From Fomitopsis serialis (lineage: Eukaryota > Basidiomycota > Agaricomycetes > Polyporales > Fomitopsidaceae), in assembly GCF_022376445.1 (NCBI RefSeq), contig NW_025955016.1:184291-248290 (forward strand): a DNA stretch of 64,000 nt, read 5' to 3'. Position 1 is the stretch's first letter, and each line of letters begins with the position of its first letter. The notes beneath the pieces were generated by a model, which did no database searches, had not been told where the DNA came from, and saw only the letters and a program-made list of their open reading frames with translations. Below, piece by piece: positions 33,123-46,835 of this stretch. Both the position numbers and the translations under genes were made by a program.

Positions 33123-34594
33123 ATGGACAGAGTCGAGTCAATGTAAGTGTCACTGTCCGGACGCGGTTGACATGGCTTACACATGTGGACTACAGTACGA
33201 CCGCGTCCGAGCCTGAGGGCGCCTCTCCCGGATTGTCGATCCCGCAGCTTCCTGTGGATGTCTGTGAACAAATCATCGGCCACATAGCAACAAGAGTGGA
33301 CCTCGGTTACCGTTTTATGAGTGGCGAGCCACATCTGCCCACTCTCACATCCTGCGCGCTCGTATGCCAAGACTGGTACTACCTGACATGGTACCATCTG
33401 CGCCAACGCATCTATCTACGAGGCCGGAATGATGTCCTCTCGCTTTCCAAGACACTCCGCGCAAAACCTCGCCTCCATGAGGTCATTCAACAGGTCATCA
33501 TATCTGGCGCTTCCCCCGGGGAGCGTCAACCGATCCGGCACCTGGGGACGTTTGCTGCTATGCTCGCGGGCAAGGCTCCGAGGCTGTTGTGGATCACCAT
33601 CGAAGATGCTGAATGGACTATCGGCTCGGTCCGAATGGAGGATATCGGTTTCCTGGGCGTGTTCAGCTACATCGACAGTTTACACCTCTCCAACGTCACC
33701 TTGTCGAGCGTCGCCCAGCTGTCTCACCTTGTTTCAGCGCTCCCAAGGCTCAGGAATTTGAAATGCTTCAATGTCAGCTGCTTGCAGAAACAGCAAGTCT
33801 CCTCGGCCTCCCTCCCCCTGAACTGTGCAAATTTGGTGGATCTCGAACTGCGATGGGTTGCACCAGCAGTCGAAGACCTTTTCGTGCATATCAGCCGGGC
33901 TTCTCGAGTGCGCAATCTCGTTCATGGGGTGGACGTCGGGTTTGATCCATCCTCGGCAGTCAGCAGAAGCCAGACTTTGCTGGACGCAAGTTCCACGTCT
34001 GCAGAAGCGGTTGAGCTCCATTTGTATCTCAGTTCTTCTGCTCGTGATGGTGGTGCAATCGATGCCACAGTCGGAAAGTTTTCTTAGTTCTCTCTCGAAC
34101 CACTTTGCTGATTGTTCGTGCCTACAGAGCAACATTACAACCTTTCAAGCCACAACCACCTGCGGAGGTTGGTGATCTGGCTGTGCCACCCCTTTGCAGA
34201 GTGGCCCTGGATCCCACATATCCTGTCTCGCATCGTCTCGAAACACTTCCAAGCTGTGGCTGTTATGTTATGGCTTCGGATGGACCACAGGACAGATAAC
34301 CTGGACGGAATGTTGACGACACTGGAGCAGGATGATGTCCTGGCGTGATTGGACAGTATACTGCAGGAGAAGCAGTTCTCCTATACTGATGCGTCACGCG
34401 GCATCTGTATAGGCACTCACGATGACAACACCACTTGGACGTCTAGTAATGAGCTTCTTGGGATGGGTTCAGGACTACGAGAACGGTGCGATCGGTTGGA
34501 CGAGCTCGTCAGGCGGAAAATGCCACACTCGCATAGACGAGGTATATTGAGGTGTGTAGTACTATGGACTTGGTCAAATTGCAAAGGAAGCTGA
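33123..34594 (+). CDS. F-box protein, possible in-frame stop near the end
   Basis: Exon 1 33123-33142 encodes MDRVES. A GTAAGT/CTACAG intron leads to exon 2 from 33196, joined as MDRVESITTASEPEGASP. The F-box follows: SIPQLPVDVCEQIIGHIATR and LTSCALVCQDWYYLTWYHLR. Leucine-rich repeats run on (LHLSNVTLSSVAQLSHLVSA, LPRLRNLKCFNVSC, NLVDLELRWVAPAV). A second intron near 34045-34131 (acceptor TGCCTACAG) joins to HYNLSSHNHLRRLVIWLCHP; the donor is unclear. The frame meets TGA at 34346, but the same frame stays open for 81 more codons with typical F-box-family content (LDSILQEKQFSY, HSHRRGIL). That suggests CGA changed to TGA or a true early stop. Role: SCF substrate adaptor by family. Confidence 0.72.
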
Positions 34595-35152
34595 CTGTCC
34601 TTGGAGTACCGCTCCAGTGCATAGCTTCCAAGAATTCGCCAGCTGGAGGAAGGATGTGGACAAGATACCTCGTCACAGTATGTAAGTTGAACAGAAGAAT
34701 ACCGCCGAAGAGGAGGCCGAGGGTCCTTGAGGTAGCATGGATTGACGTCCTTGCAACCCTGCATCCTGGCTCGTATCGTCGCATGGAGTTTGTGAGTATA
34801 GAACCATCATCATCAGGCCGCCCTGCTAATGTGTTGTGCGGTCTCAACGTACAGAATGGCCATGCGGCCGCAACGCGGGTCGAGATGCTGTGTCGGGGAA
34901 GGCATTGGCGCCCACTTATGCTCGTATGTGATCAATTCTTGAGAATGAAGCATTGGATGGACGGCGGTTTGGATGTTGTGTACTCGAGGCCATGTGAGTG
35001 CGCGTACTGGATTGCGAGCGAGATATTCTGGACATCCCTGACGAATGCGACGATCTTCGCGTCTATCGCCCAGCGCGCAATCGCCTTGTTGTAAAGCGCT
35101 GACTGTGAGACATAACGAGCTCCGTTATGAGTGTTGACGGAGTTCAGTTGTC
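34595..35152. other. 3' flank of the F-box gene, no gene
   Basis: The open frame 34552-35094 in this stretch has no domain and overlaps the F-box tail in another frame. Nothing else seen. Confidence 0.45.
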
Positions 35153-35166
35153 AAATCAATCATCAT
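35153..35166 (+). repeat. Target-site duplication, 5' copy
   Basis: AAATCAATCATCAT immediately before the retrotransposon. The identical 14 bases follow the poly(A) tract at 46836-46849. The leading A bases are shared with the tail, so the certain part is the 11-nt TCAATCATCAT. Confidence 0.85.
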
Positions 35167-35882
35167 CCCCCGGGAGGGACTCGTCGTCGACGAGCCCTGC
35201 GCAGACCTTCTCGTGGTCCGGGGGGTGAGTAGTCCCAATGGGATGAAACCAACATGCGCTATAAAGACTGTCACCGCTGTTCAGCGGTGCAGCCTGGATG
35301 TAACCTTGCTTCATCCGAGAAAATGGATCCCAATCCATCCTCAAATCGAGCCGGATAGACCCGCTCCTGCTCTGACCTACCTAGGCAGTGCCATTACCCC
35401 AGAAGAGGAACTAAAATAAGCTCCTATCCGAGCCCACCGTCCTCCACACCGTAGACAGCGACCACTGAGCTGCGCACGACGCCCAAGGGCGCCTGACCAT
35501 GATCGTGGAGACGCCCGTAGATACCCGCTTCTCGGCGACCCCCGAGCCGCCGGGCGCCAGCCACGTAATAAACATCCCTAAACACGGTGCCACACCTGTC
35601 CTCCAGGTCGATCTTCGATGGATGGGCGGATCCTTGAAGCAAAAAGACATGATCTCTGTCCCAATACCTGTCGCTCTTTCTACCGGTTAAAATGAATGTG
35701 CTCTGTCACACCCCACACACTCCCTACACCCTGAGCGTCTCCCCATGGACAATTACGTTGGGCCGCTTGAATCGCATCAGCTGCCGTCACTGGCATCAGG
35801 ATCCCCTAGAAAGTAAACGCTCATCGCTCTCCTAACTGTATAAATCAGGCCTCACCTGCCGGTCTAACAACCATAGTACGCC

Positions 35883-36455
35883 ATGCCACCCACCGCAAGG
35901 CAAGCAGCAGGATCCAAGCAGAAAGCCCACCACCAAGGGACTCCTGGGGCCAAGCCACGTCAGTTCAAAGCCTGGTCGCCATCTGAATCCTACCTGTTCT
36001 CACCATCCACGCCGTTACCCCCATCACTCCCAACACTGCGACTCCCGATGCCCGAGTCCCTCGCAGTTACCGTTCAAGTGGAAGGGATCCCAGAGAGGAA
36101 CGGAATCACGCTGACATGGATAGTAGAAGAACGCCCAACCTGCCATATCGAGCGAGGATTGCCTGTCATCCTTGCTGTCGGAGACCTGCGGACCGGAGTC
36201 GGTCGAGTCGAGAACGCAACGGACATCCAACGTCATTGGATCACGTGGCTCCTCACGGGCAGTCCAACGGCGTGCGCCATCCGCGTCCCGACTTCGTGGT
36301 CCAGGCTCACGCGTGACGAGAGCCAGATCCATGCCCAACTATACGCCTTCCTCCCTCACTCCCCCCCGCCTCACCGCCTTCTGGCGCACGACCCTGTCAT
36401 ATCCAACAGTGTCGACAGCCCGTACGAGTTTGACTCGGAGGACGACCGCCAATAA
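35883..36455 (+). CDS. Extra open frame in the LINE 5' region
   Basis: A 190-residue frame starting MPPTARQAAGSKQ, 46 nt after a TATAAAT at 35837. It is Pro/Ser-rich at first, then PESLAVTVQVEGIPERN and GITLTWIVEERP, with an acidic end (YEFDSEDDRQ). No domain recognised. It could be an additional element-encoded protein upstream of gag, or the remains of another sequence captured by the element. Located inside the target-site-duplication-bounded unit. Confidence 0.4.
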   Translation: MPPTARQAAGSKQKAHHQGTPGAKPRQFKAWSPSESYLFSPSTPLPPSLPTLRLPMPESLAVTVQVEGIPERNGITLTWIVEERPTCHIERGLPVILAVGDLRTGVGRVENATDIQRHWITWLLTGSPTACAIRVPTSWSRLTRDESQIHAQLYAFLPHSPPPHRLLAHDPVISNSVDSPYEFDSEDDRQ

Positions 36456-38323
36456 GACACCGCAAATGGGGACACGTGACATGACGAGCCCATATGAGCC
36501 CTCCGATACCGGCCGATGGAGTGCGGCTGGCGCGGAGAAATAGACATCTGCGCGAAGAGGCTGATGAGCGCGGAGAGACCCCCATATAGGAATCGATCAG
36601 GAGTGATTGATGTAACGTACTGCTCCCGAACGATGCGCCACACAGATACACCCGCGCACTAAGTGCAGCCTGACAGAATTCTAACGCCCATGAGCATCCC
36701 GGCATCATAACACTCCAGGTACCGGAGTAAGCGCAGAGACCGGCGCCCTCACACAACAGGCCCGTACCAATGCCATGCAGGCTCCACCCCATACGCGACC
36801 GGTAAGACCCTAACAAGCCTCTCTGGGAAGTATTCTATCTCCCTAAGGCGCCCCGATGACGCTGGACCCACAGAACTACCATAACGCTGGAACACCAAGA
36901 GCGAAAACAAAAATGTCAACGCAAGGTCCAGGCCCGGACCATAATGGAAGATGCCCCTAACACGGGCAGTAGCCACACCGTGGACGGGGCGCTGCCGGCC
37001 ATCCTCTAGCGCTCCAGATCGTTACCACCGCACCTAGCCGAGTTACATACACTCACACTAAGTCAACCTTGATAACGGTATGTATGACAGGTCTAGGACG
37101 CCCGCCACGTTCACAAATACCACTGGCGCCACTTCTACCCGAGGAGACGGTGTAACACTCACCCCACCTCCAATGACGTGGAAGACAACACCCACCACGT
37201 ACGAATAACGAGCCCCCCATTGCGACACCTAGACGTCCCGAAAAACGAGAGAACCGCTGACATTACGAGCCAGGCGGAGCGACAGGTGCCGCTGAACGCC
37301 ACCGGCCGACTAGACTAGGACGCGGTGGCTATGACCCCAAACCACACAACAAGCGTATAGCGCCCTCAAGACCCCGATCAAACGATCAAACGAACACGAC
37401 TTTGACGCCGCGGAGATCGCAGACCTGTCAATCGAGCGGAGGGAATAACACCATCCGGGAACGAGGGTAACCGCTACAGGACGTGGCCCCTCTGCCGGAC
37501 ATGTAGGGAACACGAGAACCCGCTCGAGCTGAATAAATCTCGTAAAAAACCCACGACGCGAGCGTCGTCGAGGCACCATCCAACTGCGTCGCTTAGCGGA
37601 CCTGCTTAGGTACGAGAACGCGGCATCTCCACAGTAGGAGCTGGACACCGACCTAGCGCACGCAATAACAGCGAGAGATGGCCTTCGAGCCCCTGCACTA
37701 GACTCCTGAACACGGAAACAATCATCACGAGCGCGACGGCTCTCCGCTGCGTTATGTGGACAAAAAAGAGGGAATCAAGGTCATACAGAAGGTGCGAGTA
37801 TGGACCTTCGTGGAATACGACGCAGCCGATGGACGCCGCCCCAGACCCCAACAGACGAGAAACATACTGGACGGAGACCTCGCCGCCATCATATCCTTCC
37901 GACCCCACGGAGGAATAGGCTCGGCAATGAGATGACGGTACCGCTGGACTTCCCGACACTACATACTCCCTACAACCCTCCCCACCCCTCCCGCGCAGGG
38001 AAGCTTCACCGCGCCCGCCAGGAACGAGGGGAGCGCGAATGAGCGCGACAGCACGACCATCAGAATGACCTGACCCACGAAACACAGTAGGAAAGCAACG
38101 CACCAGCCTAACTCATGCCAGATGAAGCCGATACACCGCTAGCCTGACAGGCGCGAGAATGGTATCCCAAGATGGTCACTCCCCCACCATCACAGCATCC
38201 TGACAGCTGCGAGAACGGCGTACGCCATGAGCCAGCCATGAGGATAAAAGGAACCCTGGGGCTACGCTCACAGCCATCCCAAAATCCTCAGTTATCTAAC
38301 AATTCTCGTCGACCGTCGCCACC

Positions 38324-41085
38324 ATGCAACAACCCTCTCGTCCCGTCTCCCCAACCCTGACTCCCCGCCATGGGCATGCTAATGCGACCAACGATAGTGA
38401 AACCCTTCCTGATCCCTACATCGAGCGCCTCCGTGCAGCCTCCCTCGTCAAATCCCCCAACAAACGTGTCAACGCCGAGCCTATCTCCTCAGGCGTCCCT
38501 AACCCCTGGGACTCCCCCGAGTCGCCTCGCCGACGAACCTTACGGGTGTCTCCTACGCGGGGATGGCGTCCCGTCCTGCGACGCCTCCGGCTCTCCTCGC
38601 ACTGAAGAAGGCGAATGCGAAGGCCGCCGCACCGACGACGCGTAGCACGGCGGTTGAACGCGATGGCCCCGCCACCACTGAGCCTGCCCAGACGCAGCAG
38701 GAGGTCATCAACGTTGACGCAGCGACCCCCGAGGTCGTCATAAAAGGTACGCGCAATGCGCTCCCTCAGGCTACACGTCCCAAGTCCTAGCTAACATCCC
38801 CTATTAAGAGGAGGAAGACTTGGAACTGAATGCGCTGGCCCTACGACGCACTCGCTCCGACAAGCAGCAGGTAGTTGCCAAGGTGAAGAACAGGAAGCAG
38901 CGATCGAAGAAGAGCGCGAAGGCTGCAGGCAAAGCACCGATGAACATAGGGAAAGGAACGCCGAACTCGGTGACGCCCGCCGCTGAGGCCGCTCCGCCGC
39001 CTGACCTTCCTCAACGATCGACCAGCGACGTGCGCAAGAGGCGCCGCGTCTCCACGGATGTCGACGGGGACCACGCGGCGCCCGGAGTAACGACCCGCAC
39101 CCAGGATGTGCCTACGACGTCTACCCCAGTGACGCAGACTCGGTACGTAGTCGACATTGGGGAAGTATTAGGCTTCCCGCGCTACGAAGCGTCTCCGGGG
39201 CTCAACGACGACCGTGACGACCCGCCGGCGGCCACCACGTCTGACGTCGACATGCGGGACATCGAACCGTGCGGCGGACCCATGAGACTTAACCGCGAAT
39301 TGGACACATCGAGGGTTAGCTCTCTTCCCCTAACCTATATAAGCCGTAGATGTCGCTGACACCTTCCTCTCTCTATGATATAACCTCGCCCCGCTCCCAT
39401 AGCACGACGGGGACCTGCCAAGCTTCACATATGCTCGTAGGGCATCGGATGGCTCCTACTCGACGCGCCGCATTGTATCGGACGTCCCGGACCACGACCT
39501 CCCGTACCTGAAACGTACGACAGCCCTCCATGAGGGTGATATCGAAGGTATGTCGCTGCGAGAACAACGCTGTGCAATTCTCACCCAAAAGATCAGACAT
39601 GTACGAGGACGTAACTTCCCTCCCATACCAGTCGGCACCCGGGCAAGCAGGACCGTCGAGGAACGGGAGGTCCAGCGACCCTCCTCGCCGTAGGGAAGAC
39701 CCACGTAGCGCCACGACTGACGACGACATGAGTGCGTACACTACAGTACGGCAGGGAGACACAAACTCACCGCTACTCTATACGTTAGGCCGACGAATGC
39801 GGGATATTGAGGCGGCTAGCAGGGCGCCACGCTCAGTATCTCACCGGCCTATCCAACTCTCGCCAGCGCCAGCCTCGCCCGCCCAGATACTCGACGACGA
39901 CGACGCACGCCTCGGGCCTCGCAGGCCGCGCTCTCCCTCGGTGCTCCACCCCCACCCGGTCCACTATGCCCCGGGCCCGTTCCCCAACTTCGCTCCCCCC
40001 CGGCGGGTCCCATACAACCTCTTGCGCCAGCGCAGGGCACGTCGCAGCCGGTCACGAGGACGCGCCCACCTCCTGAAGGTTGGCCGCGTATCCAGGGAGC
40101 GGATTTCGACCTAGCGTACAGGAACGTGGCTGCCTCACAGGCAGACGAATGGAGGAAGGCAACTGACCACCACGTCTTTATCCACTTCCCGGGACGCGGA
40201 GCGCACGACAAGGGCAACTTCGGGCGACTCTGCGCGGCGGACAACATCCTGCGTGTCTCTCTGAACATACCCACCGCCAGCATCACCCAACCCATCGCAG
40301 CAGTAGCCCCCACGAAGCCCAACTCCAGTCCGACATACTATCGCGTCGGGAACCTGACTGTGGAGCAACGAGACCGCTTGCTGCGCGAGGGCTGGGTCTC
40401 CACCGCCGAAGGCACCTTCGGTGTCGTGCCGTCGGACTCGGTTCCGCCTACTTTCCTCGCCTCCTTCCGGCACCCCGAAAGACTATGCGTACCGCCGACG
40501 GAGGAGGGACTAACGGATGCTTTCAAGAAGGGTATGATGAGCACGGACCTTTACCAACACGTACGCGCGTTATTGACGATCGACGTCCGCACGGGCGGGA
40601 GATGGCGCCACCTCATGGTAGGAGAGGCGCACCGCTGCGTCGTCGACTCGGTCAGAGTCAGGCTGATCTCCATCCGAGACTCGCGCGACGACGAAGAAGA
40701 GCCGATTGCCTTCCTTTACATGGAGTCGCCAACTGCCGACGCTACTGAGTGGCTCTGCTTCCGCGAGCGTGTACGCGGCTTCACCTTCGGCAGTCCGTAT
40801 GCTGGCCCACCTGAGCTAGTCACACGCGTCTTCTACTGCCTGTTCTGCCACTCCATAGATCATCCAACTCACGCGTGCACGGTCCCGACGACCCCCGGAT
40901 GGAATGGACCCTCCCTCGCGGACGTTCGCGAAACTCTCGCAACTGACCGACGAGCGCAGACGCAAGACCAGCACGGCCGTGGAGGCAGAGGCGGACGCGG
41001 TGGCCGAGGAGGCAGAGGACGAGGAAGTAACCGCGGTCGCCGAGGTGGTAATGCTAGCGTGCAGCAGCGAACAGGCCTGGCCTGA
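38324..41085 (+). pseudogene. LINE ORF1 (gag-like,CCHC), frameshifted
   Basis: Starts MQQPSRPVSPTLTPRHG and can be followed through several frames by its Pro/Ser/Arg-rich, nucleic-acid-binding composition, with shifts near 38560, 38800, 39340, 39690 and 40110. The last open part (40126-41085) is the conserved half: WRKATDHHVFIHFPGRGAHD, then a zinc knuckle CLFCHSIDHPTHAC that fits C-x2-C-x4-H-x4-C exactly, and an RGG-rich tail (GRGGRGGRGGRGGRGRG). Such ORF1 proteins bind element RNA and assemble the RNP. The knuckle plus RGG end make the assignment firm although the frame is broken. Confidence 0.8.
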
Positions 41086-41610
41086 TGCTCGGCGCCCTTC
41101 CAGAGTCCGTGCACCTACGTCGACATCACGGTCACGTCCCCTCACTATGTATACGCGCTACCAGAAATGACGTAGCTCCTCCTCTTGTTGCCAAATTCTC
41201 CTCGCTCCCTGTAATGACGTCCCTGTTAAATCTCGTACTCACAGGAAAAATATACACGCATTGTCTTCGCTAGCCTCATACTTGCCCTTGCGAGATCGAC
41301 TGAGACTTCCCGGAACGCGCACAGCGGACCCGAGCCCAAATTTACTGACCGACTTCGGGACAGGAAAGCTCGATGTCCCCTGCTGCGTGAGGTTGCTACT
41401 GCTATTGATGGGTACTTTTAGACTTACCCAGGCCGAGAGGCCAAGCTGCCTAGCAGCATGTCACCTGAGTGAGCCAGGAGCGCTCCCCGCCCCTAGTGGA
41501 TCGTTGTAGCTAGGAAGTGTACATCAACGGCGACAAACTACTCTTTAAACACCCATACGGACGATTACTCGACAACCGGCAACACTCTCCTCTGCCCGAG
41601 AGAGGCCAAC

Positions 41611-44600
41611 GTGTCCCCCGCCCACGCTGAAATCAATGACCGGGTAGAGGAACCCAGAGACGGGGCTGCTCTCCGTGGTATGCGCACACCAATCAACAGT
41701 GCCCAGGGTAACGCGGAGAGCTGCGTACTGAACAACCCTGAACAAAGTGCCCCTGTGGAGGGGCACACTGCGAGGACGGAAAGAATCATTCCGTCTGGAA
41801 GAAAGACTAAAGCTAGTCTGCACATCGGGAGCCTTAACCTCAATGGCAGAGGCTCCCTAAACGGCCCAAGGGACCAGAAGTGGAACGCCGTGAACCAGCT
41901 TCTGCGAGAAGAAAGACTGGGAGTCCTATGCCTCCAAGAGACGCATCTGGATGAAACGCATACCAACACGATACAAGACCTGTACGGGAGACGCATCCGA
42001 ATCTGGAACTCCGGCTCCGAATCCACGACCTCCTCACAAGGCGTGGCAGTCGTCCTAAACCGTGAACTCGTTGACGTCTCAAACGTCGTCTTCAAGGAAA
42101 TAATCCCCGGCCGTGCTGTGACACTGACAATGCATTGGCACGCCGACAGATCGATCACGATCCTCAACGTCTACGCCCCAACTCGATGACGGAGAATGCC
42201 GCCTTCTGGAGTCGTCTGTTGAGCATGGCCGAGAAGGGCCGATTTAAAGCACCCGACATCATGACGGGCGACTTCAACCTGGTCGAGGAATCCATCGATA
42301 GACTGCCAGCCAAGGAAGACTATGCGTCGGCGGTAGAGGCCCTGAGAGACCTCATCAGGCACTTCGACCTGTACGATGGATGGAGACTGTCAGAACCGAA
42401 TAAAAAAGACTACTCATACCCGCAGCGAGGCAGCGTCACGCGTTCAAGAATCGACCGCATATATGCGTCGGAACCTCTAGTCCGTACCTCACATACGTGG
42501 GACATCAAAACCACAGGAGTACACACGGACCACCGGCTGATCAGCGCTAAACTCAATGCCACTAACACACCTCTCATCGGAAAAGGGAGGTGGTCGATGC
42601 CACCACATCTCATCGAAGACAAAGTATTTATGGAGGAAATGGGGACTCTGGGCAAAGCCGTGATGGAGACGATGCAAGCGATGTGCCATGGGGAGACGGC
42701 CCTGCATAGCTCACCCGTTCAAGGACTCCATAAGCGGTTCAAGGAGGACATCCAAAAACTTGCCAGGGAGCGTCTGAAGAAGAAGATCCCCAAGCTGCGG
42801 GCCGAACTGAAACGGCTGCGCGACCATGTAACAGAAATAGAGAGCCGGAGCACATACCAATTCTCGAGCGAGCTACAGAATGACTCCGCCGTTCTCCATA
42901 ACCGGATCTGCGAACTCGAGAAGAAACGCCATACCTTCTCTAAGCTCACAACCACCGCGAGATACGTCATCAACGCCGAGCGGGTGACCAAATACTGGTC
43001 AGCAGTAAACCGAGAAAAGACACCGAGGGATGTTATATACACCCTACGACTGCCGGACACGACCCCTCCACGCTTTGAGGTCAGGTCTGATAAGATGGCC
43101 ACGCTAGCGAGAGGCTACCACGAACATGCTCAGTCCGTTGACGTCCCAGGCTTCTCGAAGGACCTCCAAGCCAAAGAGATCGAGAAGATCCTGACCGGGG
43201 TCACCCAAACGCTCGATCCTAGCGACTCTGCCCTCCTACAATCCAGAATATATAAGGACGAAGTTAAACGTGCACTGAAGAAATCCCAGACTGGTCGCGC
43301 ACCGGGCCTGGACGGAATCCCTATGAGTTCTGGAAATACTTCATGAGCGACAGCTCTGGGGAAAAAACTTTCAATAGTCTGGATTATCTTACCTTAGTAT
43401 ACGAGGACATAGAGGAACATGGACTATCCCCTGATGCCGGTTTCGCCGATGGTTGGCTGTGCCCTATATATAAGAAAGGTGACAGACGGGAAATTGCAAA
43501 CTACAGACCTATCACGCTCCTGAACTCGGACTATAAAGTCTACACACGAGCCCTGACATCACGACTAGGAGAGGTCGCTACAAAACTCATCCATCCCGAC
43601 CAGGCTGGCTTCGTACCGGGACGCCATATCGAAGACCAGACTCAGACCTGCCGAGTCCTGGTGGACTACGCAGAAGCAGCGGAGGAAGACGGCGTTATAG
43701 TCGCCTTGGACCAGGAAAAGCGTATGATAAAATAGATCATACATACCTATGGAAGACCTTGGAAGCCTTCGGTCTACCCGCCAGTTTTATCAAGAAAATC
43801 CGGGTGCTGTACTCAACTGCGAAAACGAGAGTCATACTGAATGGAGAGGTCAGCGACTTCTTCAATGTCATACGAGGAGTGAGACAAGGTGACCCACTCT
43901 CCTGCCTACTTTTCGACATAGCAATCGAACCATTAGCCAATTTGCTCCGCACTTCGACTCTGAAAGGTTTCCGAATCCCTGGTGCAGCCGACAGACTCAT
44001 CACTAAGCTTTTCGCGGACGACACGTCCACTTTCCTATCCAAACACGACAGTTGGACTGGCCTGTGGGACATCCTGAACCGCTGGTGCACGGCTTCAAGA
44101 GCCAAGTTCAACGATGGAAAGACAGAAGTAGTACCGGTTGGCTCACCGGAATACCGACGAGCTGTAGTATCCACACGCCAACTGAACCCGGACCTGACTT
44201 CGTCCGGGACCATCCCTCGAATATACATGTCGCCACAGAAGGCGAACCAGTCCGAATCCTGGGAGCCTGGATCGGCAGTAACGTGGAACAGACCGCCGTG
44301 TGGACACCAGCACTCACAAAAATTAGGCAATTCCTCAAGCGATGGGGACAATGCCGGCCCTCGATGATAGGGCGAAGACACATTATCCAAATGGGCCCTG
44401 GGGAATCTCCCAGTACCTAGCGGTCGTACAAGGCATGCCGAAATCAGTGGAAACAGAGCTGAAGAAGATGATACGCACCTTTGTGTGGAATTCGGAGAGT
44501 ATACCGCCGGTTAACACAGCCACCTTGCACCGTCCTGTCAGGGACGGGGGCCTAGGCCTGCTGGATATAGAAGCGCGGAACGACGCAATCGATCTGATGT

Positions 44601-46677
44601 GGTTGAAACGATACCTAACACTAACGGGTGACCGACCTGTCTGGGTGTTTGCCGTGGACGCCATCATCAATAAACACGCGAAGAAAGACACAGGAGTAAT
44701 CCGACCGAAAGCACAGATAAACACATACCTACAGAGCTGGGACCCCTCGCTCAGTGCCCGCTCCGGCCTACCGCTATATATACGACAGATGTTGAATGCG
44801 GGGCGACGCTTTGGCATCCAACTTGAAGCGATAAAAGTCGACCCGTCCCTGAAACGAGAACTGCCAGCGTGGTACCACATCGGGGCGACTAAAGCACTCC
44901 GCAGACTCAATAACACGAAGGTCAGCGACTGCCTGAGAGATAACCACCAGGTAATAGTGATCTCGGACTTACTAGAGGCGACTCGGTCGACCTGCGGAGA
45001 CCAGCCGTCCACGCAAGATACGACATGGGAAGACAATAACTGTGCCTGTCCTGAATGTCAGTCCTCCCGACGAAACGGCTGCGCACACCCTGCTACGTGC
45101 AGGCTTGCGGCATTCCGAATCCTTAGTGAGATCCTACCTAAATGGAACCCCCTAGTTCCCGAAATGACGGACGGCCTCACCTTGACTAGGCGGAGACTTG
45201 AACGGAACGAAGAAGCAGAACTGGATAAAGGCGACGTGCTCGTTTTCAACCCGTCGGTCACGTCCAACGGTGGCCTGTCGGAGGCCTTCCGCATCTTCGT
45301 CAATCCCAGCACACTCACCAAACCTCCGGCGATCAGAAGACGCCCCGGAGTCCCGGTCCCGGAAGAATCCACGACTGTGATGCTCTTCCAACCAACGACG
45401 GACCCTGTTGGACCGGACGTAGCCACCAACGACGACGAACACAACACTTTTGCGGCCTTCTTCGGCCCTCACGACCGGCGAAATGGACTAGTCACCCCGA
45501 CTAACAACCCGGACATGGAAGTGACTGAGCCTGGGGTTCTCTCAGCGGCCATGTATGCAAGTGAACAAACACCCCTGGACGCACCGCTCCACTTCCTAAG
45601 TACCAACAATATCCTGTCCAACTTGATTTTCGACAGCACCCCACTCTGGGAAGCAAAGGGCTGGATCGGCGTACCCCTTGCGCAGTTTGTAAAGCCGTTT
45701 ATGAATCGCCTCCGTCAAAGGTGCGCGCCCACCACTATCAGGAGGATAACCGGGGATGACGACTGGAAACCCTGGAGAGGGCGCGCCAGGATGCCTCCGG
45801 ACCCTCGCCACAAACCTTCCACAAGGCCAACCCTCCGGCAAGGGTGATCGACCCCCGCTTTGAACTGACAGGAGCCAAACTGAGCTCCCTGACCCAAGCC
45901 TTAGCGTACCGCGGGATTATAGAACAACACAAGGCACCGCAACGTCGACAGACAGAAGAGAACCTCGCCGCTGCCAAGACACACATGCAGACCCCCCAGA
46001 TGAGAAGCACGATCTGGATGAGCACCCGACATAAGGACTTCAGCCGCCCCTTCGCGGTCTTCCTCTGGAAGATCATGCACGGCGGGCTGAAATGCGGTGC
46101 CTATTGGAATAGAATCCAAGGATACGAAGACCGCGCGATGTGCAGCCACTGTGGGGCAATCGAATCAATACAACACATCCTCTTCGAGTGCGAAGCGGCA
46201 GGTCAATCTCTGATATGGTCCTTGGTGCGTACCATCTGGGAAAAGAAGGGAATCAAATGGCCCTCCTTGTCTGCTACGGATATCCTCACACTGGGATTGA
46301 CAACGTGGGTGGACCAAAAAGGGCGAGTTCGACAGGGAGCCACAAGGCTCTGGCGAGTGCTTATATCCGAAGCCGTTCACTTGATCTGGAAACTAAGATG
46401 CGACAGGGTGATCGGACATGCAGAAGACGAACAGTGGGAACACCGCGAGACGCTCGTCTGGAATAAGTTACAATTTACACTTAATAGTAGGCTAGCGCTC
46501 GACGTCGAAGCCGTGAAACGGAAGTACGGGGGCTCTGCCCTCAAACGAGACCTTGTCCTGGCTACATGGAACAAGGTACTACGGGACGAACCTGCCCTCC
46601 CAATGGACTGGACTGCATATACGGGTTTTTTAGTGGGTAGAACACCGGCCTTGCGAGTAGACCTCGAGCCGGACTGA
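41611..46677 (+). pseudogene. LINE ORF2: endonuclease, reverse transcriptase, C-terminal zinc motif
   Basis: Order of domains: apurinic-type endonuclease with SLNLNGRGS, LCLQETHLDE, DIMTGDFNLVEE and TGVHTDHRLIS; a coiled linker; reverse transcriptase with GRAPGLDGIP, YRPITLLNSDYK, VALDQEK..., RGVRQGDPLSCLLF and the catalytic KLFADDTS; then a long C-terminal region with a Cys/His cluster (CSHCGAIESIQHILFEC). About six one-base shifts, near 42184, 43322, 43715, 44190, 44400 and 45800, split the frame. All segments between them stay open to the stop at 46675. Most shifts sit in runs of identical bases and look like one missing base. I see no separate RNase H signature. As written it cannot make a full protein. 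Confidence 0.88.
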
Positions 46678-46835
46678 TGAGCCCCACACTGGTTATTAAA
46701 TCGTGCGTAATTAGCATTTTTCACCCTGGACTGGCGAACATGGGGAAACCCATGCGCAGGCTGGGCGATCTGGAGTGACCCATTGTCATTTGCGGACGTC
46801 CATTACGGCCCTCCAAAAAAAAAAAAAAAAAAAAA

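Noticed and set aside
35178..35192. Palindrome CTCGTCGTCGACGAG at the 5' end of the LINE as a possible terminal inverted repeat
   Set aside because: No partner at the 3' end, which is a poly(A) tract; non-LTR elements do not have terminal inverted repeats.
37606..38103. 165-codon minus frame within the LINE 5' region
   Set aside because: Antisense to the element and without any recognisable domain; the strand bias of the element explains it.
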